52,869 bases of DNA from Planctomycetota bacterium (GTDB lineage: Bacteria > Planctomycetota > UBA1135 > GCA-002686595), in the NCBI GenBank assembly GCA_020638875.1, contig JACKHS010000022.1, positions 1 through 52,869 of the forward strand, written 5' to 3'. This document shows, piece after piece, positions 44,058 to 52,869 of the stretch. The translations under genes and the position numbers were made by a program. The first letter of the stretch is position 1. The number at the start of each line of letters is the position of its first letter. The notes under the pieces are model-generated. The model worked only from the letters and a program-made list of their open reading frames with translations. It was not told the origin of the DNA and searched no databases.

Positions 44058-45083
44058 CTAGAAGTGACAGGAGTTGCAGTCCAGGCCGTTGTCGACGTGC
44101 GGCAGGACCACGTGACACGAGGAACAGTCGGAGGCCGGATCGTGCCCGAACGGCTTGGCGGGCGCCAAGGCGTGGCTCAGAGCCCCGGACTGGTGACAAA
44201 CATAGCAACTCTGCTGGGCCTCCGACTCGTGGCAGCCGTAGCAGTGCGTGTTGCGGGGGCTGCCCCACAGCGCCCCGTGGGAGCGCGGCTGGGCATCCTG
44301 GTGGCAGCGGTCGCAGTAGTCCGCGCGGTGGCAGGCGGTGCAGTTCTCGCGGTCCATGCGGGCCATGAGACCGTGCGCCTTGTGCCGCCAGAACGTGTCG
44401 TGGCTCTGCGGCGGTTGCTCTTGGTGGCAGGAGGCGCAGGTCGACTCCTCGTGGCAGAGGTCGCAGCGATCCGCCGTCGCCGTGGAGCGCGCGCGCACGC
44501 TCTGACCGTGGAAGCGCTCCCAGTTGCCCGCGTGGCTCTTGGGCGCGCTCTCGGTGCTCAGCTCGTTGTGGCAGGTCTCGCAGGAGGTCGGCTTGGACTC
44601 GGTCTCGTGGCACGCCACGCAGGCGTCCATGTCGACCTTCATCCACGGGCGCACGACGTCGCTCTCGATGACGTCGGAGTGGCACGCGCGGCACCCTTCC
44701 TCGTCGTCGGAGACGTGCTTCAGGTGCGAGAACTTGACCTCGGGGTCGAGGTGGTTCGCGTTCACCGCGGTGAACACGCCGTCGACGAAGAGCGCCTCGA
44801 CGCGGTCCTCGGGCGCCTTCTCGGCGTCGAGGTCCTCGTGGCACAGGTTGCACGCGGCGGCCTTGGGCATGCCCGGGTCGTCGCCGTCCAGGTAGCCGAG
44901 GTGACAGTCGATGCAGTAGAGCTCCTCGCCCTCGACGTGGATCACGTGGCTGAAGCCGCGCGGGCCGTCGAACCAGCCGAACTGCTCCATCACGAGGCAG
45001 CCGGAGGCGGAGAGCGCCAGCAGCGCGAGAACCGTGCGGCGGGCCGCGCGGGGCCAGGCAGCGGGTCGGATCAGAATCGCCAT
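44058..45083 (-). CDS. 13-haem cytochrome c
   Basis: A 341-residue exported protein with a signal peptide ending in LLALSASGC, possibly a lipoprotein. I count 13 CxxCH motifs: CIDCH, CNLCH, CRACH, CVACH, CETCH, CDLCH, CASCH, CTACH, CDRCH, CYGCH, CYVCH, CSSCH, CNSCH. That is one haem per 26 residues, denser than MtrA (10 haems in about 330 residues, from memory), enough to form a haem wire. The ATG overlaps the 3' end of the porin gene by 13 bp, so the two are translated together and probably act together, the cytochrome sitting in or at the barrel. No MtrA-like homology could be tested. Confidence 0.9.
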   Translation of the reverse strand: MAILIRPAAWPRAARRTVLALLALSASGCLVMEQFGWFDGPRGFSHVIHVEGEELYCIDCHLGYLDGDDPGMPKAAACNLCHEDLDAEKAPEDRVEALFVDGVFTAVNANHLDPEVKFSHLKHVSDDEEGCRACHSDVIESDVVRPWMKVDMDACVACHETESKPTSCETCHNELSTESAPKSHAGNWERFHGQSVRARSTATADRCDLCHEESTCASCHQEQPPQSHDTFWRHKAHGLMARMDRENCTACHRADYCDRCHQDAQPRSHGALWGSPRNTHCYGCHESEAQQSCYVCHQSGALSHALAPAKPFGHDPASDCSSCHVVLPHVDNGLDCNSCHF

Positions 45084-46612
45084 GTCACACCGAGCCGGAG
45101 GCTGTGGAAGGTATCGATGGGTTCGTCCTCGTACTCGTAGCGCGCGCGCAGCCGCACGGACTCCGAGTAGTCGTTCTTGATCTCGACGTAGTAGGTGCGG
45201 ACGTCCTCACGTTCGTCCCCCACGTCGAAGTAGTACTTGTACAGCGAGTAGTAGCTGCCGAGCGACGCCGTCGTGTCGTCGTCGAGCTGCGAGGTCAGGT
45301 CGAGCCCCCACGACGTCACGTCGTTCTGGTCGCTGTCCCACCACTCGCCGGTCGCGCTGAGCGTGGTGTCGAGCGGCAGCAGCTCGGGCAGCGCGGCCGT
45401 GACGTAGTAGCGGTCGAAGTCACGGTTGAAGCGGCCGATGTCCGCCGCGTCCTCGACGCGGCGCAGGTCCAGGCCGCCGAAGAGCTCCAGCGTGTCGCCG
45501 AAGACCTTGGAGACCGAGAGGCGGCTCTGGTCGTACGGGAAGTACGTCGCGAGCTGGTTGAAGTACGGGTTCAGCTCGTAGGTCAGGTCGGCGTGCTGCT
45601 CGAGCTGACGGAAGTACGACGCGCGCACCGTCAGCTCCTGCGACGGCAGCACCCACGTGCCCTCCGCGCTGAAGTCGCGCCCCTCGCCGTCGAGCAGCGT
45701 GTAGTCGCCCTTCACGTGCAGGTCGGCGGAGAAGGCGTGCTCGAGCGTGAACGCGACGAGGTCGTCGTCGCCTTCGCCGTAGTACGGGTCGTCGCCCAGG
45801 TGCATCCAGTCGACGCGCACGCGGCCGTCGATCCAGGGGCGGAAGGAGGCGTAGACGCCGCCCATCCACTCCTCCGAGGTCCAGTCCTCGAAGAGGTGCA
45901 CCGAGTTGCCGCCGTACGCGCCGACGACGAACTCGACGATCCCACGCGGGGCGGTCTCGAGCTGGATGCCGTCGAAGTAGGCGGTGGTCGGCGTCTCGAA
46001 GATCAGCATCCGGCCGACGCGGGCCAGGCGCAGGTCGTCCCCGGCGAAGGGCGTGTCCACGTACAAGTGGTAGATGCGCCCCTCGGCCGCGTTCGTGTAG
46101 GTGTCCTGGACGCCGTAGAAGACCGAGTCGGGGTCCTGGCGGTCGAGCCCGAGGCTGCCGCGCAGGAGCACGTGCACCTTCCAGGGCTGCGCGCCGGCGG
46201 TCACGAAGTCGGCGCCGAGCACGGCGTAGAGGTCGTGGTCGTCCGCGTCGTGGTCCTCGGCGAACCGCGAGCGCGTGCGCACGTCGAGGAAGCCGCTCAG
46301 CGAGCCGCCGTCCGGGGCGCCGAGCGTCTCCCCCTGCGCCTCGGCGCCCTGGGAGGAGAGCTCGGGAGCCGCGGGAGCGGCGGCCTCGACCGCGTCGCCC
46401 TGCCCCGCCTGGGGGGCTCCCCACTCCAGCGTCGTGACGGTGGCCGCCGCGGGCGCGACGCCCTCCTCGCCTCGGAGGGTCGCCGGAGTCGCGCTCGCCT
46501 CGGCGGTGTGCGCGAGGGCCAGGAGCCAGAGGGCTGCCGACGCCGTCGAGAGCCCCGAGAAGGCGCCGAGGGCCGGCCGGGCCGCGAAGGCCCGAGGTCT
46601 TGCTCGTGTCAT
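45071..46612 (-). CDS. Outer-membrane beta-barrel protein of a porin-cytochrome conduit
   Basis: A 513-residue protein with a long N-terminal signal region (hydrophobic core ASAALWLLALAHTAEASA), a Pro/Ala-rich linker to about 95, and then many alternating amphipathic strands with aromatic girdle residues. It ends LGVTWRF, the C-terminal aromatic residue expected of barrels inserted by BamA. About 20 strands are possible by eye. It is the first gene of a four-gene operon with 13-, 4- and 5-haem cytochromes, which is how MtrB/PioB-type conduits are organised. By itself the sequence could also be a specific porin; the context favours an electron conduit. Confidence 0.82.
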   Translation of the reverse strand: MTRARPRAFAARPALGAFSGLSTASAALWLLALAHTAEASATPATLRGEEGVAPAAATVTTLEWGAPQAGQGDAVEAAAPAAPELSSQGAEAQGETLGAPDGGSLSGFLDVRTRSRFAEDHDADDHDLYAVLGADFVTAGAQPWKVHVLLRGSLGLDRQDPDSVFYGVQDTYTNAAEGRIYHLYVDTPFAGDDLRLARVGRMLIFETPTTAYFDGIQLETAPRGIVEFVVGAYGGNSVHLFEDWTSEEWMGGVYASFRPWIDGRVRVDWMHLGDDPYYGEGDDDLVAFTLEHAFSADLHVKGDYTLLDGEGRDFSAEGTWVLPSQELTVRASYFRQLEQHADLTYELNPYFNQLATYFPYDQSRLSVSKVFGDTLELFGGLDLRRVEDAADIGRFNRDFDRYYVTAALPELLPLDTTLSATGEWWDSDQNDVTSWGLDLTSQLDDDTTASLGSYYSLYKYYFDVGDEREDVRTYYVEIKNDYSESVRLRARYEYEDEPIDTFHSLRLGVTWRF

Positions 46613-46719
46613 GGTCGCTGGGAGAGTGGGCCTCGGAGCGAGGCCGTTCGCGCGGAGGGGGGCCCCGCGCCTGGGGAGAGGTGGGTTGGGCGCGGGACGA
46701 ACCGCGCGCGCCCTGTGCC

Positions 46720-46736
46720 TGCAAGCGCCGCGCCAA
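46720..46736 (-). promoter_or_regulatory. Sigma-54 (-24/-12) promoter of the porin-cytochrome operon
   Basis: On the minus strand TTGGCGCGGCGCTTGCA matches the consensus TTGGCACG-N4-TTGCA at every fixed base except one (A to G), with the invariant GG and GC separated by exactly 10 bp. Transcription would start near 46708, giving a leader of about 95 nt before the porin ATG. A sigma-54-type activator is encoded about 1.6 kb away (48308). Confidence 0.7.
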
Positions 46737-46790
46737 TACGGAGCTGCGCCTCGGGAGTCTAGCGAGGCCCCCCAGGGGCTTGCGAGGGCC

Positions 46791-46806
46791 TTCTCGGCCC
46801 CGAGAA
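46791..46806. promoter_or_regulatory. Candidate activator-binding dyad
   Basis: TTCTCGGCCCCGAGAA has perfect 7-bp inverted arms around a 2-bp centre. The centre lies about 90 bp upstream of the predicted sigma-54 start, the usual distance of an NtrC-type enhancer site. It could bind the activator encoded at 48308; only one copy is seen. Confidence 0.4.
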
Positions 46807-46830
46807 CGCGGTCGCGGCCGGGGAGAATTC

Positions 46831-46866
46831 CCCGCCCGCGAGTTATTCCCCTCCCGCGCGGGCGGG
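46831..46866 (-). terminator. Hairpin after the histidine kinase gene
   Basis: CCCGCCCGCG (46831-46840) and CGCGGGCGGG (46857-46866) form a perfect 10-bp stem with a 16-nt loop, starting 48 bp after the kinase stop. No U-run follows on the minus strand, so termination is likely only in part. Confidence 0.45.
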
Positions 46867-46913
46867 CCGGAGGCGGGTGTGCGGCGGTCGCTGGGGGGCG
46901 CGCCGGAGGGTCC

Positions 46914-48038
46914 TCAGGAGCGCGCGAACTCGACCCGGAAGGTGGCGCCGCGGCTCTTCTGGCCGCGCAGCCTCAAGCGGCCGCCCATGAGCTGCATGTT
47001 CTTGTGCGCGATCGACAGCCCGAGCCCGGTGCCGCGGCTCTTGGTGGTGAAGAAGGGCTCGAAGACGCGCGCCCGCACCTCGGCCGGGATGCCCGGCCCG
47101 TCGTCGGCCACGTCGACCACCACCCACTCGTCGGAGACGCGCGGCAGGAGCCGCACGGTGCCCTTGCCGGCGTTGGCCTGCACGCCGTTGAGGATCAGGT
47201 TCTTGAAGACCTGGCCGACGAGCTCGTGATCGAAGCTCACCAGCAGCGGCGTCCAGAGCGCCGAGGTGTCGAGCTCGCCCGGCCGCACGACCTGGATGCG
47301 CTCGAGGTCCTCGCACAGCTCGACGAGGAAGCGCGCGAGGTCGTCCTGCACGAGCTTCGGTTGCGCCGGCCGCGCGAAGCTGAGCAGGTCCTGGGTGATG
47401 CCGTTGAGGCGCTTCACCTCGTCGCCGATGCTCTGGAAGACCTCGCGGCGCGGATCCTCCGGCTCGAGCTGACCTTCGAGCACCTGGAGCGCGGCGTAGA
47501 TGCCGGTCAGCGGGTTCTTGACCTCGTGCGCGACCTTCGCGGCGAGCTCGCCCACCAGCGCCAGGCTGCGCGAGCCCTGCAACTCCTGCTCGCGGGCGCG
47601 CTGCTCGGTCACGTCGCGCATCGTCGCGACGACGCCGATCTCGCGGCCGCGGCGGTCGTGCAGCACCGTGCGCGTCAGGCTGACCCAGACCTCCTTGCCG
47701 TCCTTGCGCAGGCGTCGGGTGGTGAAGTTGTAGACCACGCCGTCGGCGGCGCACGCGCTGCGCAGGCGCAGGAGCTCGCCGCCGTGCCGCAGGTCGGGCG
47801 GCAGGAGGAAGCTCACCTCGCGCCCGAGCGCCTCGGCCGGCTCGTAGCGGAAGGTGCGCGTCGCGCCGCGGTTCCAGTAGCGCACGATCCCGCGCAGGTC
47901 GAGGAACAGGATCGCGTCGGCCGAGCGCTCGACGAGGTCCTCGAGCTCCAGGTCGAACGCCGCCAGGTCGCCGGTGGGGAGCGCGTGCTCGGGCGGAGCC
48001 GCGTCGAGCGGCGGGGTGTCGCGGGCGTCGTCGGGCAT
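46914..48038 (-). CDS. PAS-domain sensor histidine kinase (NtrB-like)
   Basis: A 374-residue soluble kinase: a PAS domain at about 32-145 (LVERSADAILFLDLRGIVRYWNRGA...EVWVSLTRTVL, GVVATMRDVTEQRA), the dimerisation/phospho-acceptor helix with H171 (VAHEVKNPLTGI), and an ATPase domain with N-box (KNLILNGVQAN), DDGPGIP, FEPFFTTK and GTGLGLS. No membrane helix, so it senses a cytoplasmic signal. It is divergent from the sigma-54 activator gene 270 bp away and very likely its cognate kinase. ATG 48038 is preferred; GTG 48041 is the alternative. TAGGCT (48048-48053) lies 6-9 nt before them. Confidence 0.9.
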   Translation of the reverse strand: MPDDARDTPPLDAAPPEHALPTGDLAAFDLELEDLVERSADAILFLDLRGIVRYWNRGATRTFRYEPAEALGREVSFLLPPDLRHGGELLRLRSACAADGVVYNFTTRRLRKDGKEVWVSLTRTVLHDRRGREIGVVATMRDVTEQRAREQELQGSRSLALVGELAAKVAHEVKNPLTGIYAALQVLEGQLEPEDPRREVFQSIGDEVKRLNGITQDLLSFARPAQPKLVQDDLARFLVELCEDLERIQVVRPGELDTSALWTPLLVSFDHELVGQVFKNLILNGVQANAGKGTVRLLPRVSDEWVVVDVADDGPGIPAEVRARVFEPFFTTKSRGTGLGLSIAHKNMQLMGGRLRLRGQKSRGATFRVEFARS

Positions 48039-48041
48039 CAC

Positions 48042-48307
48042 GCGGCCAGCCTAGCCCGGTCGCTCCGGGAACGCCTGCGCCAGGCGCGGCAACTCGGCGC
48101 CTGGTGGCGCTGCGCGGCGCGACGCAGGTGCCCTGCGCGGGTCGTCGAGGAGTCCGGGAGTCGAGAGTCGGCGAAGCCGGGCGTTCGCGCAGCCCATCGC
48201 GCGCGCGCACGCAGGCACCGGGCTTGGCGCCCGCGCGACGCACCGTCCTCCGCCGCCGCGCGGGCCCACGCTGGCCCGGGGGCGCCGCGGCGTCATACTG
48301 AGCGCCC
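48042..48307. promoter_or_regulatory. Divergent promoter region of the two-component pair
   Basis: 266 bp between the kinase and activator genes. Minus-strand TAGGCT (48048-48053) and plus-strand CATACT (48294-48299, ending 8 nt before the activator ATG) are possible -10 elements placed for leaderless transcripts. A GC-rich dyad built on GCGCCAGGC and GCCTGGTGGCGC lies near 48075-48110. No sigma-54 site was found here. Confidence 0.4.
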
Positions 48308-49732
<1,425 letters not shown>

Positions 49733-49785
49733 GCGGAGAAAGAGCGGTCCGGCGGGCGAGGCGGTGCGGCGAGGTGGACGTCCTC

Positions 49786-50105
49786 GGCGGTTGGCTTTAA
49801 CCACAGAGGACACAGAGGATCCACAGAGGGCCACAGAGCCGCTAGCGCTGTGGAGCTGAGGGCCTGCGAGGAGACAGGCTTGCCGGCGAACCCACCCTCG
49901 AGAACGAGCGAGACGAACCGAGCTCTCGCCGCCCGCGGCGGCGGCCCGCAGGGCCGCCGCCGCGGGCGGCTCGCCTGATCTTTGCTCGTCGGCCCGTTCC
50001 TCGTCCCGAGTTGCGGGACCTCTCCGCGACGCAGAGTCGCAGCGCTAGCGGCTCTGTGGCCCTCTGTGGATCCTCTGTGTCCTCTGTGGTCAAGAGCCAA
50101 CCGCC
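49786..50105. repeat. Long inverted-repeat element with CACAGAGG units
   Basis: Arms of about 65 bp (49786-49850 and 50040-50105) are inverted copies with one short indel, separated by 189 bp. Each arm carries four CACAGAG units spaced 9-11 bp (first arm at 49802, 49811, 49822, 49832) and ends in CGCTAGCGCTG. The middle contains a perfect 20-bp hairpin (49928-49947 with 49951-49970, loop GCA). No ORF or transposase is seen and no target-site duplication is obvious. It looks like a miniature repeat element or very large hairpin; similar CACAGAG repeats occur between genes in other genomes, from memory. The rest of the 613-bp gap (49733-50345) shows nothing else. Confidence 0.85.
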
Positions 50106-50345
50106 GTGACCGTCGGCACCTCCTCCCCCGCCACGCGCCCGCGACCGCAGCGCTCCTCACCCCGCCGGACCTCGACTCCCCCCGGCCCCGCCCGAGAACT
50201 TCGCCCACCACCTTGGGCGCCCCTCGTGGCGCGGCGCCGCGCGCGACACCGCAGCGTCGGCCGCACGGCCGCGTCGCACCGCGGCCAGCGCCCGAATTCG
50301 CCGTGACAGCTCGCGCGCGTTGCCGTCTCCTGGGAAGCACCGGCC

Positions 50346-51014
50346 ATGCAGGACGATCCCAGCCCCCCTCTCGACCCGCTCTCGCGTTCGCTGCCGGGCG
50401 AGGACGCCGCGCACCAGCGCCGCTCGCTGGAGCTGCTGGCCATCGCCCAGGAAGGGGACCGCGATGCGCTCGAGGAGCTGATCGCCCGCTACCAGGACCG
50501 GCTCCGTCGCATCGTGCGCATCCAGCTCGGCGCGTCGCTCCTGCGCCGGGACTACGACTCGATGGACATCGTGCAGAACACCTTCCGGGCGGCCCTGCCG
50601 AAGATCCGCGACCTGCAGCCCGAGAGCGCCGCGAGCCTCCTGCAGTGGCTCGCGATGATCGCGACCAACCAGATCCGCGACGCGTACAGCTACCGGCGCG
50701 CTGCGAAGCGCGACGCAGCGCGCGAGGTGCGACTCGACGCCCCCCTGTCCGGCGCAGCGGGCGTGGCGCCCTCGACCGCCGGCCCCGCGGAGCAGGCTTT
50801 CCTGGCCGAGCTGCGCGAGCTGCTCGACGACGCCGTGACGCGCCTGCCCGACGATCAGCGTCGCGTCGTCGTGCTGCGCGACTATTGCGGCGAGACCTGG
50901 AGTCGCGTCGCGGCCGAGCTCCACCGCGACTCCGGCGCGGCGCGCCAGCTCCACCAACGCGCCTGGATCCGCCTGCGCCGCGAGCTGCGACCCAAGCTCG
51001 AGGGGCTCACCTGA
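50346..51014 (+). CDS. ECF-type RNA polymerase sigma factor
   Basis: A 222-residue sigma-70-family protein. Region 2 lies at about 30-95 (DALEELIARYQDRLRRIVRIQLG, DSMDIVQNTFRAALPKI) and region 4 at about 155-215 (LPDDQRRVVVLRDYCGETWSRVAAELHRD...RAWIRLRREL). There is no region 3, which defines the ECF group. This is the planctomycete type found beside Ser/Thr kinase genes; here the kinase starts 64 bp downstream. No anti-sigma factor is seen, so control may be by phosphorylation. Confidence 0.92.
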   Translation: MQDDPSPPLDPLSRSLPGEDAAHQRRSLELLAIAQEGDRDALEELIARYQDRLRRIVRIQLGASLLRRDYDSMDIVQNTFRAALPKIRDLQPESAASLLQWLAMIATNQIRDAYSYRRAAKRDAAREVRLDAPLSGAAGVAPSTAGPAEQAFLAELRELLDDAVTRLPDDQRRVVVLRDYCGETWSRVAAELHRDSGAARQLHQRAWIRLRRELRPKLEGLT

Positions 51015-51078
51015 CCCCCGTCGCGGCGGCTCGCCCTACGACTCTCCGTCCTCGCCCCTCCTCCTCGAGACTCGCTCC

Positions 51079-52869
51079 ATGACCGAGGCCCACCCGACCC
51101 CCGCCCCCCTCGACGCCGAATCCCTCTTCACGGCCTGGGTCCTGCGCGTCGAAGCCGGCGAGGACGCGCCCTTCGACGAGGTCCTCACCGCGCACCCCGA
51201 CCTCGCGACGGAGCTCCAGCAGCTCCACGCCGACTGGCAGCTCTTCGCCCCCCTCCTCTGCCGCGTCGTCCCCGGCCTCGTCGCGAGCGACGCCGCCATC
51301 GCAGGCCTCTCGCCGCTCTCCGAGCTCGACGCCGGCTCGGTCGACCTCCCCTCGCAGGAGCTGCTCGACCGCCTGCGCATCGAGCTGCCGAACTCCGGCC
51401 GCTACAAGTTCCGCGCGGTGATCGGGCGCGGCGGCGGCGGCGTGGTGCTGAAGGTCTGGGACAGCAAGCTCTTCCGCTCGCTCGCCATGAAGGTCGTGCT
51501 CGGCCGCGGCGAGGAGCGCCCCAGCGGTGACACGCCGCGCGTCGACGGCCGCACCCTGGCGCGCTTCGTCGACGAGGCCCGCATCGCCAGCCAGCTCAAC
51601 CACCCCGGCATCGTCCCGGTGCACGAGCTGGGCGCCGACGGCTCGGGCCGCGCCTTCTTCACGATGAAGCTCGTGAAGGGTGAGGACCTGTCCGCCGTCT
51701 TCGCGCGCGTGCGCAGCGGCAGCGAGGGCTGGAACGAGACGCGCGCGCTGGGAGTGCTGCTGCGCGCCTGCGAAGCGATGGCCTTCGCGCACGAGAAGGG
51801 CGTGGTGCACCGCGACCTCAAGCCCGCCAACCTGATGGTCGGTCGGCACGGCGAGGTGTACGTGATGGACTGGGGCCTCGCGCGCGTGATGGGCGAGCCG
51901 GACCACCGCGACCTGCGCTGGCGGCAGCCGACCTCGGCCAGCTTGGTCGACTCGCTGCGCAAGGGCGAGCGCGACGCCACGCCGGACTCCCCGCTCGTCA
52001 CGATGGACGGCACGGTGGTCGGCACGCCGGCGTACATGTCGCCCGAGCAGGCGCGCGGTCAGCTCGAGCTCGTGGGCCCGAGCACCGATGTCTACGCGCT
52101 CGGTGCGATGCTCTACGAGCTCTTGGCGGGCGAGCCGCCGTACCTGCCGCCCGGTGCGCGGCTGTCGCCGCACACGGTGCTCGCGCGGGTGCTCGACGGA
52201 CCGCCGAGGCCGCTGGCGGAGCTGGCGCCCGAGGCCCCGCTCGAGCTGGTCGCGATCTGCGAGCGCGCGATGGAGCGAGAGGCGGCGCGGCGCTACCCGG
52301 ACGTGCGCGCCCTGGCCGACGACTTGCGCGCGTACCTCGAGCGCCGTGTGGTCGCTGCGTACGAGAGCGGGACGTGGGCGGAGACGCGCAAGTGGGTGCT
52401 GCGCAACCGAGGGCTGGCGGGATCGATCGCTGCGACGATCTTGGCGCTCGTGACGGGGATGGGACTTTCGTTGACATTCAAGAGCAGAGCAGACCGTAAC
52501 GCAATGGTGGCGACGGAACGGCTCTTGGAGCGGGACAGGCAATCCAGAATCGCGATCGAGAACGCGAAGAGCGCCGAATCAGCTCGGATCCAGGCAGAGA
52601 CGCAAGCCAGCGCAGCGCAGAAACAACTCTACATAGCCAGCATCACTGGTGCGGCATCAGCGCTATTTCATGAGGAGTATCCACGAGCGCGGCATCTTCT
52701 TGCACAAGCTCCACAAGAGAGCCGCGGGTGGGAGTGGAGTTACCTCATGGCACAGATGGACACCAGCCTCTTATCACGCAAGGGAGGCTACAATGACTTC
52801 AGCTCAGACTCCGAGCACCTCGTCATCGCCAATGGAGAGGACCTGGAGATCATTGGCACAGCATCCATG
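51079..52869 (+). CDS. Transmembrane Ser/Thr protein kinase, 3' end beyond the window
   Basis: 597 codons are visible, with no stop before the edge. Residues 1-105 form an N-terminal helical region; the kinase domain spans about 110-400 with glycine loop GRGGGGVV (117-123), K138, HRD at 244-246, DWG at 264-266 (in place of DFG) and GTPAYMSPEQA. A membrane helix follows at about 445-465, then a coiled coil and LYIASITGAASALFHEEYPRARHLL...GWEWSYL, the stretch that precedes WD40 repeats in planctomycete receptor kinases. From about 52450 the DNA becomes clearly less GC-rich and codon use changes, so the sensor part has another history than the kinase part. It probably works with the ECF sigma factor upstream. 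Confidence 0.92.
   Translation, partial: MTEAHPTPAPLDAESLFTAWVLRVEAGEDAPFDEVLTAHPDLATELQQLHADWQLFAPLLCRVVPGLVASDAAIAGLSPLSELDAGSVDLPSQELLDRLRIELPNSGRYKFRAVIGRGGGGVVLKVWDSKLFRSLAMKVVLGRGEERPSGDTPRVDGRTLARFVDEARIASQLNHPGIVPVHELGADGSGRAFFTMKLVKGEDLSAVFARVRSGSEGWNETRALGVLLRACEAMAFAHEKGVVHRDLKPANLMVGRHGEVYVMDWGLARVMGEPDHRDLRWRQPTSASLVDSLRKGERDATPDSPLVTMDGTVVGTPAYMSPEQARGQLELVGPSTDVYALGAMLYELLAGEPPYLPPGARLSPHTVLARVLDGPPRPLAELAPEAPLELVAICERAMEREAARRYPDVRALADDLRAYLERRVVAAYESGTWAETRKWVLRNRGLAGSIAATILALVTGMGLSLTFKSRADRNAMVATERLLERDRQSRIAIENAKSAESARIQAETQASAAQKQLYIASITGAASALFHEEYPRARHLLAQAPQESRGWEWSYLMAQMDTSLLSRKGGYNDFSSDSEHLVIANGEDLEIIGTASM

Larger units (their letters stand above)
46613..46913 (-). 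promoter_or_regulatory. Upstream region of the porin-cytochrome operon
   Basis: 301 bp without a gene, between the porin start and the histidine kinase stop. It contains the sigma-54 element, the candidate activator site and the hairpin listed separately, plus a 7-bp stem (GGCCTCG-GAG-CGAGGCC) in the porin leader and a dyad GCCTCG-N9-CGAGGC at 46748-46768. A TAGACT at 46756-46761 (minus) could be an additional -10. Confidence 0.5.

Noticed and set aside
48042..48307. Sigma-54 promoter between the kinase and activator genes
   Set aside because: TTGGCGCC near 48222 lacks a -12 TTGC at the right distance.
49802..49839. CACAGAG units as a CRISPR array
   Set aside because: Units are 8 bp with 1-3 bp between them; there are no spacers and no cas genes.

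Overview
The window is very GC-rich and codes densely on both strands. Several things point to a member of the Planctomycetota: bacterial-microcompartment genes of the kind seen in that phylum, an ECF sigma factor beside a Ser/Thr kinase of the WD40-receptor type, TMTC-like membrane/TPR proteins, multihaem cytochromes and many lipoproteins. This placement is inference; no rRNA or tRNA gene was found to confirm it. No transposase, integrase or CRISPR array was seen.

Layout: 1-6909 has the start of an outgoing gene, two related exported TPR proteins, a metallo-beta-lactamase-fold hydrolase, a small exported protein and an MFS transporter. 6968-8512 is a receiver-GAF-HD-GYP response regulator. 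8648-15355 (minus) is a microcompartment operon with a full shell set (two BMC-H, two tandem-BMC, two EutN/CcmL pentamer proteins), one aldehyde dehydrogenase, two small proteins starting with a segment like the EutQ N-terminus (one fused to an ACT domain) and a UPF0210/PFL-like protein. No phosphotransacylase, kinase, alcohol dehydrogenase or classical signature enzyme is present. 15600-22198 has a membrane-anchored amidohydrolase-like protein, two tandem TMTC-like paralogues and a sulfatase-superfamily lipoprotein.

22208-29694 (minus) is the complete cell-elongation cluster mreB-mreC-mreD-mrdA-rodA, with an unusually long PBP2. 29994-31122 is a pair of unknown small membrane/coiled-coil proteins behind a near-consensus housekeeping promoter. 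31468-34431 is moeA-lnt, and 34480-42721 is a tripartite-type RND exporter with two different permeases and no TolC. 42786-46612 (minus) is a porin plus 13-, 4- and 5-haem cytochromes c, a candidate outer-membrane electron conduit. A divergent PAS histidine kinase and NtrC-type activator follow, and the conduit operon has a near-perfect sigma-54 promoter with a dyad about 90 bp upstream, so a regulatory link is likely. 49733-50345 carries a long inverted-repeat element. The window ends in an ECF sigma factor and a truncated kinase whose base composition changes sharply within the gene.

Two loci (13.1-13.7 kb and 18.66-18.70 kb) carry apparent frameshifts in GC-rich low-complexity DNA. They change gene boundaries and should be read with that in mind.
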